Source: Ustilago trichophora (lineage: Eukaryota > Basidiomycota > Ustilaginomycetes > Ustilaginales > Ustilaginaceae). From it: a stretch of DNA of 64,000 nucleotides. Under the pieces are notes generated by a model. That model was not told where the DNA came from. It was given only the letters and a program-made list of their open reading frames with translations, and ran no database searches. The translations under genes were made by a program, and so were the position numbers. Position 1 is the stretch's first letter, and each line of letters begins with the position of its first letter. The stretch spans positions 186,001 through 250,000 of the forward strand of contig OOIN01000030.1 in NCBI GenBank assembly GCA_900323505.1, read 5' to 3'. Below, piece after piece: positions 1 to 12,180 of this stretch.

Positions 1-1077
1 TGGACTTCCGGTGGTGACGGTTCCGCCGGTCCCGTCCCCGGTACTCGCCCCGCCTCGTACATGTCGCGCCCTTCGCGTGACATGGATGCTAACTTTGCTG
101 GCCGTGGCGCTGGCGCCCGCCTGCCCCGACAGATGGAGGACATCACCCCCGCTTTTGCTACCGAGGCCGAGATGCGTGAGGCCATGCCTCGTGGTCTCTC
201 CATGTACGAGGAGGGCAACCGCACTTCTCGTATCTCGTTTGCCGACACCACTCGTGGTGACCGTGTTTCGCGCATCAGCTACGCCAACTCGAGCGATGCT
301 CACGGTCGTTCTTCGTCTCACCTTCCTCGCATTGGTCAACAGGGCAACACCCGCCGTTCGCAACTCGTCGACTCGTACTATGACCCTGATGCGCCTGCGG
401 TTCCTCATCTCGATGCCCGTTACCGTGCCAGCCAGGATGCTCGTCGCTCGTCTCGCTTCTCTGATGGTCTCATCTACGCTGAGGACGACGAGCTGCGACA
501 CCCCGAGGAGGACGATGAGGTGCTCATGAGCCCCACCCAGAACGAGGGCCCCCGTCCTCTTGGTGCCAACGACGTTGATCGCATGCGACAGAGCCTCGAC
601 GCCAACCGCAAGCTCGGTGGTGATGCCGATGACTCGCACCGCAACTCGATGCTTGCCTATCCTGCCTTGAGTATGGTTCAGTCCGGACGAGAGGGCAGCG
701 ACGGTCACGACATGTTTGACGGTCCCAACCAGGCTCGTCGCGCCTCCAACGGTAGCGAGGACTCGTACATTAACCACCAGCACTACCAGCACACTGCTCA
801 AGGCGGCGCCGGCTCGTCCAATGGCGTTTCGGCACAGACTGGCATGGCACCTCCTTCCAACTTTGCTTCGCCCGATGAGGCCATGAAGCACTATGCCTCG
901 CTTCGCGCTGCTGCCAACTCGGCCATGACCGACGCATCGGCCCAAAGCTCGAGGTCGCTCTACACACCGGATGCTGCCAACCCCCGAGGCCACATGAGCG
1001 TCGCAGGCTCGTCGCTCAACGAGGAAGAGGTGGTCGGCTACAACGAGATGATTGACCACGGAAACCAGTCCCGCTAA
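1..1077 (+). CDS. 3' part of an unrecognised low-complexity protein (5' truncated by window edge)
   Basis: The reading frame is open from base 1 and ends at the TAA at 1075-1077, so at least 358 residues of the C-terminal part are present; the start lies outside the window. The ATG at 61 is internal, since the frame continues upstream without a stop. The sequence is hydrophilic, rich in Ser, Arg, Asp, Asn and His, with no membrane segment and no domain I recognise. Three RRxS-type sites (RRSQ, RRSS, RRAS) look like basophilic kinase targets. Codons end mostly in C and favour CGT, CTC and GAG, as in ATP1 further along, which suggests strong expression. It could be the cytosolic tail of a membrane protein or a regulatory protein; the sequence does not decide. 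Coding status is well supported, function is unknown. Confidence 0.8.
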   Translation, partial: WTSGGDGSAGPVPGTRPASYMSRPSRDMDANFAGRGAGARLPRQMEDITPAFATEAEMREAMPRGLSMYEEGNRTSRISFADTTRGDRVSRISYANSSDAHGRSSSHLPRIGQQGNTRRSQLVDSYYDPDAPAVPHLDARYRASQDARRSSRFSDGLIYAEDDELRHPEEDDEVLMSPTQNEGPRPLGANDVDRMRQSLDANRKLGGDADDSHRNSMLAYPALSMVQSGREGSDGHDMFDGPNQARRASNGSEDSYINHQHYQHTAQGGAGSSNGVSAQTGMAPPSNFASPDEAMKHYASLRAAANSAMTDASAQSSRSLYTPDAANPRGHMSVAGSSLNEEEVVGYNEMIDHGNQSR

Positions 1078-2673
1078 AAAAAAAGGGGGGGGGAAAGGTC
1101 TCTTCATCTTCGTTCTTCCTTGCTTGCTTGCTTTCCTTTCTTCCTTCATATTGTCTCTGAAGTGTGTAACGGTCCTTCTTCTTTTTAGTCCCCATTTGTT
1201 CTCGCTCCTTTGATCGTATTTTTTTTCTTTCCTTTCTTCGACTCGTTGTCCTGCTTTTTGTTCTCGTAGCCTCGCTCCTCTGTTGGACGCTGTGGCTTTT
1301 GTTTTCTCCTCCCCTTATTGCATGGCGATACAGCTCGTGCGTTGACGCGATTGCGGCTGGATGCAGATCATGTCTTTTGGTGGATGCTGTGCTATCTGCT
1401 CAAATGTACCTTGGTCTGTACCGCCGTCGAGCTTGCGACTAGACCTCTCTCCCTTTCTGTCTCTCTCTCTCTCTCTTTTCTTGGCTCGAGTAGTCAAGGG
1501 AAGCTGGAGGATCTCGCACTCACTCTCTTTTTGTCTCTAGTCTATTGTGCACATATAGCACCTGTTCGATTGAAGGGTGCTTTTGTTGCAGGTCTTGGTG
1601 TGTTTTTTTTTTTTGGCCTCTTGGTCTCGATTCGATGATTTATTAGTAGAATGTCCATCTCTTTACTCGAAACTACCTCTGATTGTGCGGATGTGCAATG
1701 ATTCTCAATGGGATGAGAGAGGAAGTAGAGTGCAAAAAGTCGCAGAGTGGTATGTATGTTTTGTCGTGCGGAAAAGCTGGCTCGGCAAGGACCTTTCTGG
1801 TGCGTGTGTTTTGTGTGTGCGGGGCCAAGTGGGAGGGTGCCCTTTTCACGCTGAATTTGAGCTTCCTGTCACGTCAATTTGAAACAGTCGGCGTGCAATA
1901 GAGAGTGAGAGTGGAGGACGAGCCCGGCAGAAATCAATTGCCTCCTAACCGGACTCGAAATGACGATTCCGAGATCTTGGATGGATGCCCACTTTGCGCA
2001 CTTTTCCTCATTCATCCATTGATTGGCTCTTCCCCCGCATTGTCGCTGTGGTCTGTCAAACAGAATTGTTTACTCTGTCGTCTCAGGTGAGTGCGAGTCT
2101 TCGATTCGATACCAAAACAAAGGAAAGGGAGAGGTTGAGTAGTATGCAACGGATGGAGAGCTGTGCGAGGATGATCTTCGGTTAAATCGTTGTCAAACAG
2201 ATACTGTGGCAGGGAGATCCGGGGCAAAAAGAAAAGGAAAAAGAAAAGGTTGTATAGTACACAGAGGATCTCATCCGGAGCCGCGGTCTGGACATCCTCC
2301 TTGTGCTTGATCTAAAGTATTGACATCAGACTCGGCTTTGGATTTGTCGTGTTACCATCATCTCGACTTGACGATCAAGTGCTTTGGGCAAGAACTGATA
2401 CGTTTGTCTTTCTTCGGTCCCCGACAGGCTTCACGCAAGTTTGTTCTCCTCTTCTTCGTTTGCATTTGAAACATCTTTCGCACTCCCAGGCATCGACTTC
2501 GAGCCCATCTCGTGTACGCACCTCGAATCCTACGGCATTATAGAATAGCAACCTCTAGACAAACTCTTCATCTCTAGGACGCAAGCAAGCAAACAACTTA
2601 TCGCCTCGCTGCATACACTCCATCGTTCGACGCTAGTAATTCGAGGCATTCAATCATATATAGACCAGCAACC
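1078..2673. other. Intergenic: 3' region of first gene and upstream region of PXMP4
   Basis: About 1.6 kb with no ATG-started frame of convincing composition. It opens with an A10-G9 run directly at the stop codon, continues T- and C-rich (typical fungal 3' region), and becomes mixed before the PXMP4 start. Short open frames here are of random composition. No RNA gene seen. Confidence 0.6.
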
Positions 2674-3675
2674 ATGTCGGACCTTCAGAAGAGCTTGACG
2701 CAGGTTGCGCTCAATCCTGCCTACCATGACTTGTTTACGATTCTCAAGGTGAGTCGTTGCGTCTCTGCGCCATCGTCTTTAGTAGCTCAATAGCTTTCTC
2801 CTTGGCAAGTACTGACTTGTTTTTTAACGTATCTGCTCTCCTCTCCCTCTCGTCGCTGTTGTTGCCGAGTGGAGTAGGGCTTCCGCAATGGAATCGTCTA
2901 TGGTGCCAAAATCCGCTTCCCCCACGCCCTAGTGATGACCTTCCTCTTTGGTCGTGGTACACCAAGGGAAAAGCTCACCTTCATCCTTCGAGCCACCAAA
3001 CAGCACGCTCTCAACCTGGGCACCTTCACACCCCTATACAAGTTTCTCACCATTGCCATGCGTCGTCTCTTTGAAGCACTTGGTGGTAAAGGACCCGTCC
3101 CCAAATGGCACAGTCTCGTCGCCGGTCTCATTGGAGGTTACGTGGTGTTTGGAGAACGTACACCGGTCAATGAGCAGATTGTGCTCTACACTTCGTCAAG
3201 AATCATCGCTTCGTTCTTGCCCAGAGCAGAAACACCAAAGGATTGGCCGACAGGCAAGCCAAAACCTACGGACAAGTCCTGGTTCGCCGCGTATGCAACA
3301 ATCACGTGGGGGGTGGTGATGTATCTCCACCAGTACAGGAGGGAGACGATTCAGACGGGAATGGTTAACAGTATGGATTGTAAGTGTCTGAAAAGCCTTG
3401 GTCGCGGCTTGGAGAGGACGTTTAGACAATGTGGTGATGCTAACCTCTCTGCCTCGCTTCCTTGCTTGCGTTACTCGATGCACCATCACAGATCTCTACC
3501 ACAACGCGGAGAAATGGGACAGGTAAGTCTTCCTCGCATGCTGCGACCCTTTCAACACTGAGCACAGACGCTTACCATATGTCATGCCTTCTTCTTCCTC
3601 TTTTCTTGTTCCACTCTTTCTTCTTGGATTGATGTCGCATGCAGCTTGCGGAACCTCTTTTGGCACAACAAGTAG
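2674..3675 (+). CDS. PXMP4: Peroxisomal membrane protein 4 (PXMP4/PMP24), Tim17/22/23-like family
   Basis: Four exons are visible: 2674-2748, 2878-3379, 3492-3522 and 3645-3675. Introns begin GTGAGT, GTAAGT and GTAAGT and end in AG; the joined frame is 639 nt, 212 residues, the length of human PXMP4. The first exon gives an N-terminal helix; exon 2 opens with the family signature GFRNGIVYGAKIR followed by PHALVMTFLF; later blocks VFGE, YLYH and a short Trp-containing tail match PMP24. The family is a multispanning integral membrane protein of peroxisomes, related to Tim17/22/23; its biochemical role is not settled. The last two introns were placed by requiring both consensus borders and continuity of the conserved SMDYLYHNAEKWD region, so that region spans two junctions. 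The very short last exon encodes the C-terminus ending FWHNK. Confidence 0.92.
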
Positions 3676-5311
3676 ACGACTCTTCATCCCTGTTTTCAGC
3701 ATTTGTGTTTTTGTTTCGTTCCTCGATCTCGATCTCTCTTTTTCTGACAGCGTTGCGAATCTGTCGTGTGGTCCTGGTCTATTGATTTCGGGCTAGGTTG
3801 CAGTTGTGTCATACGTGTGCTCTGTAGGATAAAAGGGCATCTGTACGCCGTGTGAGGATCTTGAGCAAGGCTACAATGTGTAAGAAAATTCGTATCTAAC
3901 ATCGGTTAAGAATGGCGATTTTTGAGCACGTTTTCTCGCAACCTTTTTTCAGTTTTCTTTTTCCTTCCTGCAAAGAATTTCCCATGCACTTCTGTCGATG
4001 TAGTCTCGCACGGCACCCACAACCAGTCTCACCTCTGCCAAGCCGAAACCGAAGGCTTCTATAAAGAAAGTTCGTTTGCAACACGCGCTGGTCGCACACC
4101 TGCACTATTCTTTCTGCCTCAACCTCCGCTCTCCGCCTGCTCGGCCCTGAATCACATTGCCTCTCCGCTCTTCTGGATTTGCATCACATACACAATGTAC
4201 GCTGTAAGCATCGCGGTGTGCCCGGAAGGTCGTACGTTCCTACTCTCATCATTGTTGGAAGACGTGAAAGTGGTGGAGAGAGATGAGGAAGCGGTCAGAT
4301 CTTCTTTGGCGCGTGCGCGTGCGTCAATTTGGCGCAAATACGCGAGACGAACAAGAAGAAAAAAAAAGAGAAAAAGGAGGAAGTGATGTGCTGGCAGAAG
4401 AGCGGCTAAAACTTTCCTTCCCTTAGCTTAAGAGTGCACATGCTGGTGGATAGATTAGTCGCCGCTGGAACTCTACGCGGCACAAAGTGTGCCCCACATA
4501 GAAGCATGCTGTTGGATAGCACAGTTTCAGCGACAGGAGGACAAAGAGCAAGGAGTCTTTCGGATCCACAGTTGAACGGAGCGAGGAGGTCTTTTTATTT
4601 ATTTATTTTTTGTAACGCATGGGTTTACCATGGCCGAGGAATGCTGGGCGCTCTGCCGAGATGACGTTGGCTGGTGCTTGACACTCATGACAAAGTGTGC
4701 GAACGATGCTATGGCAGATGCACAGCCATGGATAAGGATGTGGCTGAAGAAATGAAAGAAGACATGGCTGGATCAGATGGATGTACAATGTACGATGGCG
4801 ATCTTGGTTGTTGCGTTGCCAAGGTGTGAGCGCCCAGAACGGTGTCAAGGCGATCGACAGAGTGCAGCAAGCCGACAAAAGCTTGCCTAGTGAGAATCAT
4901 TCTCCTCTACCGCGTTACCAGCGACCATGGATGCCCTTCTTGTTGCTTTCTGCCACACTCAATCTGGGCCCCCAAACCTGAGCTCTGATGGCTCGAAAGC
5001 TGGTTCGATGAAATCAAATGGCCGTGATTGGAAGCATGCGAACAGTAGCCGAAGTCAAGATCAATTAATAGAGAGTATTCGTTGGTCGAATGAAGGCCGA
5101 AGAAGATACACCAAGTAGGCAGAGAGGGGGTACTGTACAGTATGATGATTTGGGGGTTGTCCCAAAGAGCCCCCAAAAATAACACTCGGCATGGGATCTG
5201 TGCATTCGACAGCGCGGCATGAAAAAGAGAGAGAGAGAGAGAGAGACAAAAAAGCAAAACACAATTTGCCATCTCAGACTCAGACTCAGACCAACGCCTT
5301 TGGCTGTAAGA

Positions 5312-5338
5312 TACAGTACAGTACAGTACAGTACAGTA
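5312..5338. repeat. TACAG pentamer array (5 units)
   Basis: Five perfect tandem TACAG units followed by TA. It belongs to the family of dispersed TACAG/CTGTA arrays found throughout the intergenic DNA of this window. Lies in the gap between PXMP4 and the Ser/Thr-rich membrane protein gene. Confidence 0.9.
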
Positions 5339-5739
5339 GTTTACCAAAGCGTGCCTGCCTCGGACTCGACGGCCGAGGACTCGAGATCATCATCCCATGC
5401 TTACAGGAAGAGAAGGAGAGAGAGTGAGAGAGGAGGTTCAGGCTCCGCATAGTGGATTGAGGGGAAATAGAAGAGAGAAAAACGCGCAACACACGCGTCC
5501 GAGACCAAAATCGAAAAAAAGCTGCAGATCAGATGCGCGTGCCAGAACACGGCACTCTAGCAGTGAAACAAACAGGGTCAATTGGAATCAACAGATTCAT
5601 TTCAGGCGAAAAGTCTCTCTCTCCCTCTCTCCCTCTCTCCTCGTCCTGCTCTGCTCGCGTTCGCCCCTCGCTTTGGTTGAGGAGTCGAGCGGGTCGAGTG
5701 TTTGACTGATTTGGAATGGAATGGAAAGGAATGCAAAAA

Positions 5740-5759
5740 TACAGTACAGTACAGTACTG
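5740..5759. repeat. TACAG pentamer array with inverted unit
   Basis: Three TACAG units followed by TACTG, so that the block contains inverted complementary pentamers. ACTGTA follows a few bases later. Member of the dispersed TACAG family. Confidence 0.85.
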
Positions 5760-6303
5760 CACTGTATACAAATTTCTTGTCTCTCGGTTTGAATTGTTGG
5801 CAAGGTGTTGTGACAGGAGGGCGCTGTTTTATGTGCAACAAGCGAACAACGCCTCGGTGTCCAAGCAATCCAACAGCATGAGACCAAGACAAGCAAAGCA
5901 AAGACCCCTTTGCCATTCAGTCGACTGTAATCCCAACGCCAGAGAGATCCAATTTGGCTGGGATCCCTTTCATCATTCCTCCATCTCATCCCATCTCGTC
6001 CTCCCCACCATCTCGATTCCATCCCCACTCCCACTCCCTCACACTTCAACCCCCATCCCCCAACCCCACACTCACATCAATCCCCTCGTTTCGATCCACA
6101 TACACGGCAGGCACGTGCATTCTCGAAAACACCTTTCACCTCCTCTTTCTCCATCTCTCACGACTACCAACCACTAACCACCAACCACCACCACATTTGA
6201 CGATCCAACTACGCTCCCTTTTCTTGGACACACACACACTCTTTGCTGTTCGACGTCATCATCCTCACCACAATTATCACCATCATCATCTCGTTAATTC
6301 AAC

Positions 6304-8756
6304 ATGTCTTCGCCTCACCAGAACGCTCCTCGCATGCGACGTCACAAGCGTCGCATCAACGACGATGGCTCCGAGCTTGCTCACGCCGTCCGAGCTTTCG
6401 TCGACGACACTACTGATGATTCTGCCTCGCTTTTCGCTCGTCAGGCCGATGGTCTGAACGGCATCGGCCCCGGACGTGGTAGCAATGCTCCCCCTATGGG
6501 CGGTGGCGGCGGATTTGGCTCCAACGACCCCTCCTCTACTTCTGACTCTACCGCTCCTACCACCACCCGCGGCTCTGGAAACGGCAACGGTAATGGCGCT
6601 GGAAACGCTCGACCCACCACAACTTCGTCTAGCTCCACCCCCATCCGAAATCTCTTCCCCACCACCACCACCACCACCTCCTCGTCTTCCTCTTCCACTG
6701 GTTTTCTCGACGGCATCCTCCACGACTTGACCGCCACATCCAGCAGCAGCTCCACCACAAGCTCCACTCCTTCCTCCACCTCAACGTCCTCTTCCACCAC
6801 TTCGTCGTCCACTAGCACACGGTCTTCTTCTTCCACCTCGAGCTCCACATCATCGGTTAGTGTCCCTGATTCTGACTCTCATACAGCTGCCACCACCACA
6901 TCACATCCACAAAACCGCGCAGACGACTCCACGTCCACACGAAATGATCACGACAATGATAGCACTTCTTCGGTTGGTTTCCTGTTTTGTTGCCCCCCAA
7001 ACTCATGTCATCCCTTAGCCTCCTTGTTGCTCGCTTTCACTTGTCCCCCCCTTCACATCCACGTGATGCGATTCGTCGCAAAGATTGTGCACCGCCTTCC
7101 AAATGGCTCGTTTCCCATTGTTTTTCCCTCGTAGACCTTCACACCAACCCCTTTCCTCACTAGACCTATTCTCTACATGGGATACTTCCATCTTACCGCA
7201 AGAACTCAAACCCTTACTCGGCCGCACCCACTCACTCAGGACTTGACCCCGTCGCACTCACCTCTCTTTTCTTTTCTTTTTTGTCCACCTCGGAAAGCGA
7301 GCATCGTAAAACTAACATCCTGACCTTTTTTCCACTTTTATCTACTTTTTTTTTACAACAGTCGCGCACCTCGATCGTCCCCATCACAGCGACCGCCGTC
7401 GTCACCTCGACCCCTACCGCCAGCATCGCCGCTGCCACCGCATCCTCGTCTCCCAAGTCGTCTACCTCGTCTGCTGGTCCCATCATCGGCATTGTCGCTG
7501 GTGCCCTTGTGGGTGTCGTCGTTCTTTCCGGTCTTATCGGCTTCCTGTTCAAAAAGTACAACAAGAAGGACGACCCTTACGAGGCCAACCCATTCGATCG
7601 TGATGCCTTCCAGCGTCATTCTGCCATGATTCCCGACCACTACGAGTCGGATGAGGGTCACGGTGGTGCTGGTGGTGCTGGTGGCATGTCACCCGAAATG
7701 TCCGAACACTACCAGTACAACAACTTCGGTCCTCAGTACGAGTCTGGTATCAGCGCCGGTGCTGCCGGTGTCGCTGCGGGTGCTGCTATGGGTGCCATGG
7801 CTCACAATGAGAACGGCGGTCCTCGACCTCCGACCATGTTCGCCAAACATGCTGCCGGTGTTCAGCAGAACCAGCCTCAGGTTGGCGGTTATTACAAGGA
7901 CGGAGACTTTTCGATGCCTCAGCACTCGGAATACCACGCTCCCCCTAGCGCTGCTTTCGCCTCTGGCCACCATGCTGACCAGCACTACCTTGACGAGCCT
8001 GGTTTCGGTGGTCAACGCTCCATCTCACCTGCTCCGCAACTGCCGCCCCTTGCTGCCTTTGGTGGCGACCCGTACTCGATCGCTGGTGTAGGCCGTGGTC
8101 AGCAGCAGGCCCAGAATGTCGCCAACCCTTACGCTCACCTTGATCGCTCCCACGGTGCTCCCATGGGCGGCTTCACCCCTGGCACAGTCATTCCCAACCA
8201 CCATCAGCACCACACCGCAGGCTCCAACTCGGTCTCTAGCGGCGGCGACTCGGCCGACCAACGTCACGCATCCATTAGCGCCGCCGAAGCCCTCGCTGCC
8301 GGTCTCGCCCATCAGTCGTCTCTGAACCGCTCCGCAAGTCCCAACTACCCGCAACATCCTCAGCACGACACCGCCGGTCGACCTAGCACCTCGGAAGGCC
8401 GTTCGGGTACCCCTGATATCCCCAACGTACAGCAGACTTACGCCGTCCCCGGAGACAATGCCAATGGAAGCGCAGCAGTCGGTGGTCACCGTATTTCCGC
8501 CGGATCGCAAGATCTTCTCAATAACCCTTTCGAAAACCCCCACCAACAGCACCAGCACCAGCAGCAGCAGCACCAGCACTTGCAACAACAGCAGCCGCAA
8601 CAACAAGGCTACGATGGCAACAACCAACAGTTGCAGGTTCGAAACCTTGTCCCCAACGCTGGTGCCGCTGCAGGAGGGCTCTCTGCAGGCCAGAGACCAA
8701 TTTCTACCGCAAGCTCGTTTGCTGATCCTGAAGATGCCTATGGTGGTGTTTACTAA
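6304..8756 (+). CDS. Ser/Thr-rich single-span membrane protein with long cytosolic tail
   Basis: Exon 1 starts at ATG 6304; exon 2 runs 7362-8756. The intron ends in a pyrimidine stretch and ACAG at 7361, with a branch-like ACTAAC near 7312. Two phase-0 donors fit: GTTAGT at 6856 (648 residues) and GTTGGT at 6973 (687 residues). The N-terminus is basic (RMRRHKRR) without a signal peptide, followed by a Gly/Ser/Thr-rich mucin-like region. One hydrophobic segment (GPIIGIVAGALVGVVV onwards) is followed by KKYNKKDD and a 390-residue tail with Ala/Gly-, His- and Gln-rich parts. This layout resembles fungal Mid2/WSC-type or Axl2-like surface sensors, but no cysteine-rich ectodomain is visible. With no cleavable signal, the span would have to act as a reverse signal anchor. 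Coding status is strong; role as a surface sensor is only an inference. Confidence 0.8.
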
Positions 8757-9326
8757 TCTTCTTTTCCATAGTCTTTCACAATATCATAGAATGGTCTCGT
8801 TGTAGCCATGATCAAAGATGTGGTGAACGGAATAGATCAATAACTTGATACTTTCTTTTCTTTTCTTCTCTTTAGTCCTCACACTCTTTTATTCTAACCG
8901 CTTGTCTACTTTCGCTTTCGCTTTCGCTTTCGTTTGCTTGTTTGCTTGTTTGCTCTTTCTTTGGTTTGGATTTCTCTTTTAAAAGTGGAATAACGTTATG
9001 ATTTCGATGTAAAATTGAGCTTGTGGTCTGTCGTTGTTGGTGTGTGTTGTGGGGTTTTTATGTGTGATGGGTTTGGGTTTGGGAGAGTTGAGAGGGGGGG
9101 GATTTTAGATGGTGAGTTAGGGGGTTGAGGAGGAGACGTTGAGACTAGGTTGAGGGTGGATAGGGTTTAGCTAGTGTGAAGATATTGAGATTGAAAAACG
9201 GCGGGATGGACTAGAGTACATTTTCAGGTGCAGAAGGAAATTTGATATCGGATCGAGCAAAGTAGAAAGCGAGAACAGTATCAAACCGTTTGGTACGATA
9301 TGAACGAAACGAAAGAAAAACAGAGA
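8757..9326. other. Convergent 3' intergenic region
   Basis: 570 bases between two convergent genes. T-rich just after the membrane protein gene with a CTTTCG-type hexamer repeat near 8912-8935 and a TTTGCTTG repeat, then G/T-rich. These are likely the two 3' untranslated regions. No gene seen. Confidence 0.6.
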
Positions 9327-10331
9327 TCACCAATTGGCAAGGGCTTCTTTTGTAAGAGGTTCAGTTTCGTGTTCGTATTCGATTTCGATCTGGGGACCCT
9401 TTTTACCAGGACGTGTAGGTTTCTTTGAAAGTTTCTTCTTTGATGATGATGGTGCTGGTTTCTTGTTATTTCCTTGCAAATCGTCTGGATCATCATCGCT
9501 CTCTTGATCATCATCAGCATCGCTATCAGAGGCAAACTCAATCGTGTTGCCATCAGAATCATAAAGATCCTCCAAATCATCCTCTTCATCCTCCTCATCA
9601 TCATCACTGACAAACTCGCGATCACCAACGCCTTGCTCATCTTCAAACTCTTCCTCCATCATCCTATCCATCTCATCCAAATCCTCCTCCAACTCCTCCT
9701 CACTCTCCTCATCTTCCAACTCCAACTCCTTATCCTCGCGATTCCTGTTCTCCAACACCTGCATCCAAACATCCTCATTAACATTCAATGGTGCATCACC
9801 ATAAGCACCACTCTTTAATCGCTCCAACAATTCCTTTTCAATGCTCTTTTCCAACCGTGCAGCTTTGAGAGCTTTAAATTCTCTCCTGTCCTCCCTACGT
9901 TCCGTCTTTTTCTTGATCGAAACCAATGTTGGCTGCTCCTCTTCCTTGAGCTTGATCCGTCGCAATTTGATCAGATATTGGGTAATCTTTGTCAATCTCT
10001 GCTTGGCTTTGTGCGTGATGAATTTGGGCCAGTAGATGAGTTCCTTGTCAATCTGCTCAAGAGCGCGGGTGTAGTTGTTGGAGAGTTTAACGCGCTCCCA
10101 TTGTCTCTTGGGCGAATGGGCTCGCTCGGCAGTTTTGATGTAGAGATAGACGATTCCTTCGCGTTCTCGTACGGTGGCATAGCGAGAGTTGGCGAGAGGG
10201 CAGGATTGACGATTGCAAAGACCAGTAAGGTTGTACTCGTTACGACAGAAGGTGGAATGGGTCTTGGATTTGATCTTGTACGAACAGAATTCGTGACCGA
10301 TGATGGTCCAGATTACATCGTCCGACTGCAT
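9327..10331 (-). CDS. MAK16: Mak16, nucleolar 60S ribosome biogenesis factor
   Basis: Intronless frame of 334 residues from ATG at 10331 to TGA at 9327. The N-terminus MQSDDVIW and the following [35 protein letters not shown] blocks are the Mak16 signature, including conserved cysteines that fit a zinc-binding or RNA-binding N-terminal (ribosomal L28e/Mak16) domain. The middle (about residues 95-175) is basic and helical; the rest is a long Asp/Glu-rich tract ending in a Lys/Arg-rich tail, as in other Mak16 proteins. The family is nucleolar and needed for early pre-60S particles and 5.8S/25S rRNA processing. The length is close to that of yeast Mak16 (306) with a longer acidic region. It is convergent with the preceding gene and divergent from the transposon side. 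Confidence 0.97.
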   Translation of the reverse strand: MQSDDVIWTIIGHEFCSYKIKSKTHSTFCRNEYNLTGLCNRQSCPLANSRYATVREREGIVYLYIKTAERAHSPKRQWERVKLSNNYTRALEQIDKELIYWPKFITHKAKQRLTKITQYLIKLRRIKLKEEEQPTLVSIKKKTERREDRREFKALKAARLEKSIEKELLERLKSGAYGDAPLNVNEDVWMQVLENRNREDKELELEDEESEEELEEDLDEMDRMMEEEFEDEQGVGDREFVSDDDEEDEEDDLEDLYDSDGNTIEFASDSDADDDQESDDDPDDLQGNNKKPAPSSSKKKLSKKPTRPGKKGPQIEIEYEHETEPLTKEALANW

Positions 10332-11990
10332 GCTGCGGGTTGAAATGCGGTGCGATAACGAGACCTGGAAAGCTTGGTTGGTTGCTCCTTCTTCAAAGCG
10401 TGTCCTCGATGCGACCGATGAAATGCCAGCTTGAGGATGGAGGGTTGCGCAGGTCGAGCCTCGAGACGATGCAAGTTAGAGAGGGAAGCGTTTGATGAGC
10501 GTAACGGTAGCTCGTCTTGGAGGTGAGAAAAGTGGGGTCGAAGAGAGGAGGAAGTGAGGGTCCTGCTGAGCAACGAGCCAAATTTCGTTTGGCGCCTTTG
10601 TGTGGTGTGGTGTGCATCTTCCACAAACCCAAAATTTCCATTTGAACCAAAAAATTATGCATCACGTGCGCCACTCCACCTCGATTTTATCTAAAAGTGT
10701 TAGGTCCGATCCTTTTTTCCCCGTTTGTGTTAGACCGTGAGAAGTGCATCTTTGATCAGGTCTAACTCAACCGATGCGAATTTGTCTGCGACTTTGGCAA
10801 GTCAATTCATTCCGAGTGACTACTTGCTGACCAATTGGAGGGCCACACTTACAGTCAAAGCATCCTCGCCGAGCTCGCACCGAGTTCAAAACTGAGATCG
10901 GACCGGCGAATGGGAGAAAAAAAGGAAAAGGTTCCCAACCTCTCTTTCTCTCTCGGAGAAAGGATGACCCACTGAACTGCATAAGGGTTTTTTTTCTTCC
11001 TTAATTTTTTTTTTCCCGCCTTCTTCTCTTCTCTGCGAGATTATCTAACCGAGAGAAGCAGCAACCATCACCGCCAAATCATGTGCTTTTTGTTTCCAAA
11101 GGACCAGCTCAACGTCCCTTCTCCGTCCTTCCGTCCCTCCATCCGCCGGTCAACCTATCCACCGGCGTCTGCTACACTGCAAACTCACCTCTTGTGTGCA
11201 ATGTTACAGTTGTCAAGTGCAGATTCGAAAGCAAAGGGGCGCAATCTTGTCAACATGACAATTGAGACCGTCTTAATTAAATGCGTTTTGCTTGGCGGAA
11301 TGCATGGTTCCGCGGTATGTAGGGTTGAAGTCAGGAATGGCCTTCTCGGCGACTGACCTGCATCTTGGGTTTGTTTTCAAAGACACATGGCCGATTGTGC
11401 ATTTGTCAGAGGATCGGTCTGGTACGGCAAAGCATCTTCCGAAGCCTACCAGATTCTTCCAAAACCCACACAGTATCAGACTGCATGTACGCTAGGGACC
11501 CAGCCAAGGATGGAAGGAGGGGGGATTGTTCCAAACCGTTCAAGGTAGATTGAACCATGTGGTTTTGGCACAGAGTAGCTTCTAGCATGAATGCAAAGAG
11601 CCATGTGTTGGTCTCGCCTAACTCTCTCTTTTTTTCACTTCTTCCATACCATCACCGAAAAAGCACTGATGAGCGCAAGCCGAACGCCGAAAGTCTTTCA
11701 GTCTTCTTGTCGGTCGGAGAATTGCACTGATTTGACAAAAGGGGGGGCGAACAAGCGTGAGAAATTTTCTCTCTCTCTCACCAAAGATACTCCGATCAGA
11801 GGAAAACGAACCATAATAACGTCATTCCATTCACGAAGCCGAACCATGCACTGAATTTGCTTGCATCCATCATGTTTTCTCAGCAATTGTAGTGTTAGAT
11901 GTATACATGCGGTGTTGGGTAAGGCGGATGACGTGGATACAAGCGAGCGGAGCTATTGTTGAATTTTTCTTGCTTGACAACGGCGCGTTG
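10332..11990. other. Intergenic between MAK16 and the transposon
   Basis: About 1.66 kb. Contains the MAK16 upstream region and unassigned sequence. An ATG frame of 91 codons at 11081-11356 and an adjacent 53-codon frame at 11387-11548 that could be joined by a GTATGT...CAAAG intron were noticed but have no recognisable homology. No RNA gene seen. Confidence 0.5.
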
Positions 11991-11992
11991 TA

Positions 11993-12180
11993 ACGTAGTT
12001 CACGTAGATGTGGAAATCACGTAGATGTGGAAAATTTGGACCCCGGGGGATTGCCTGGTACTCTGAAAATTTGAAATTTTGAGGCAGCAGCTCCACTATC
12101 AATTTAGTACTAGGCAATCCCCCTCCCTGGGGGACTTGTCTATTTTGACTGTTTTTCTGCCGCTCAGAGGCAAGTCCCCC
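11993..12180 (+). repeat. Left terminal inverted repeat of the transposon
   Basis: 188 bp starting ACGTAGTTCAC. Contains a perfect tandem 17-bp direct repeat (12000-12016 and 12017-12033), an internal imperfect palindrome (12045-12062 with 12106-12123, 17 of 18 paired) and the start of a second palindrome (12125-12138 with 12171-12184, 14 of 14). Ends at the C5 run before the unique internal sequence. Confidence 0.93.

Larger units (their letters stand above)
3676..6303. other. Intergenic, 2.6 kb, simple-sequence rich
   Basis: No convincing coding sequence. The longest frame, near 3922-4386, lacks an ATG start and ends in an Arg/Lys-rich low-complexity stretch. The region holds GA tracts (about 5226-5246 and 5411-5435), CT tracts (about 5612-5640) and two TACAG pentamer arrays (5312-5338, 5740-5759). 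The last 300 bases before the next gene are C/A-rich with CAC/CAT runs, as expected of a fungal promoter and leader. Confidence 0.55.

Noticed and set aside
4152..4386. Arg/Lys-rich frame resembling a short basic protein
   Set aside because: The upstream part lacks an ATG and the basic end comes from an A/G-rich tract.
11081..11548. Possible small two-exon gene (11081-11314 joined to about 11384-11548)
   Set aside because: A GTATGT donor and a CAAAG acceptor exist, but the product has no recognisable features and the evidence is no better than chance.
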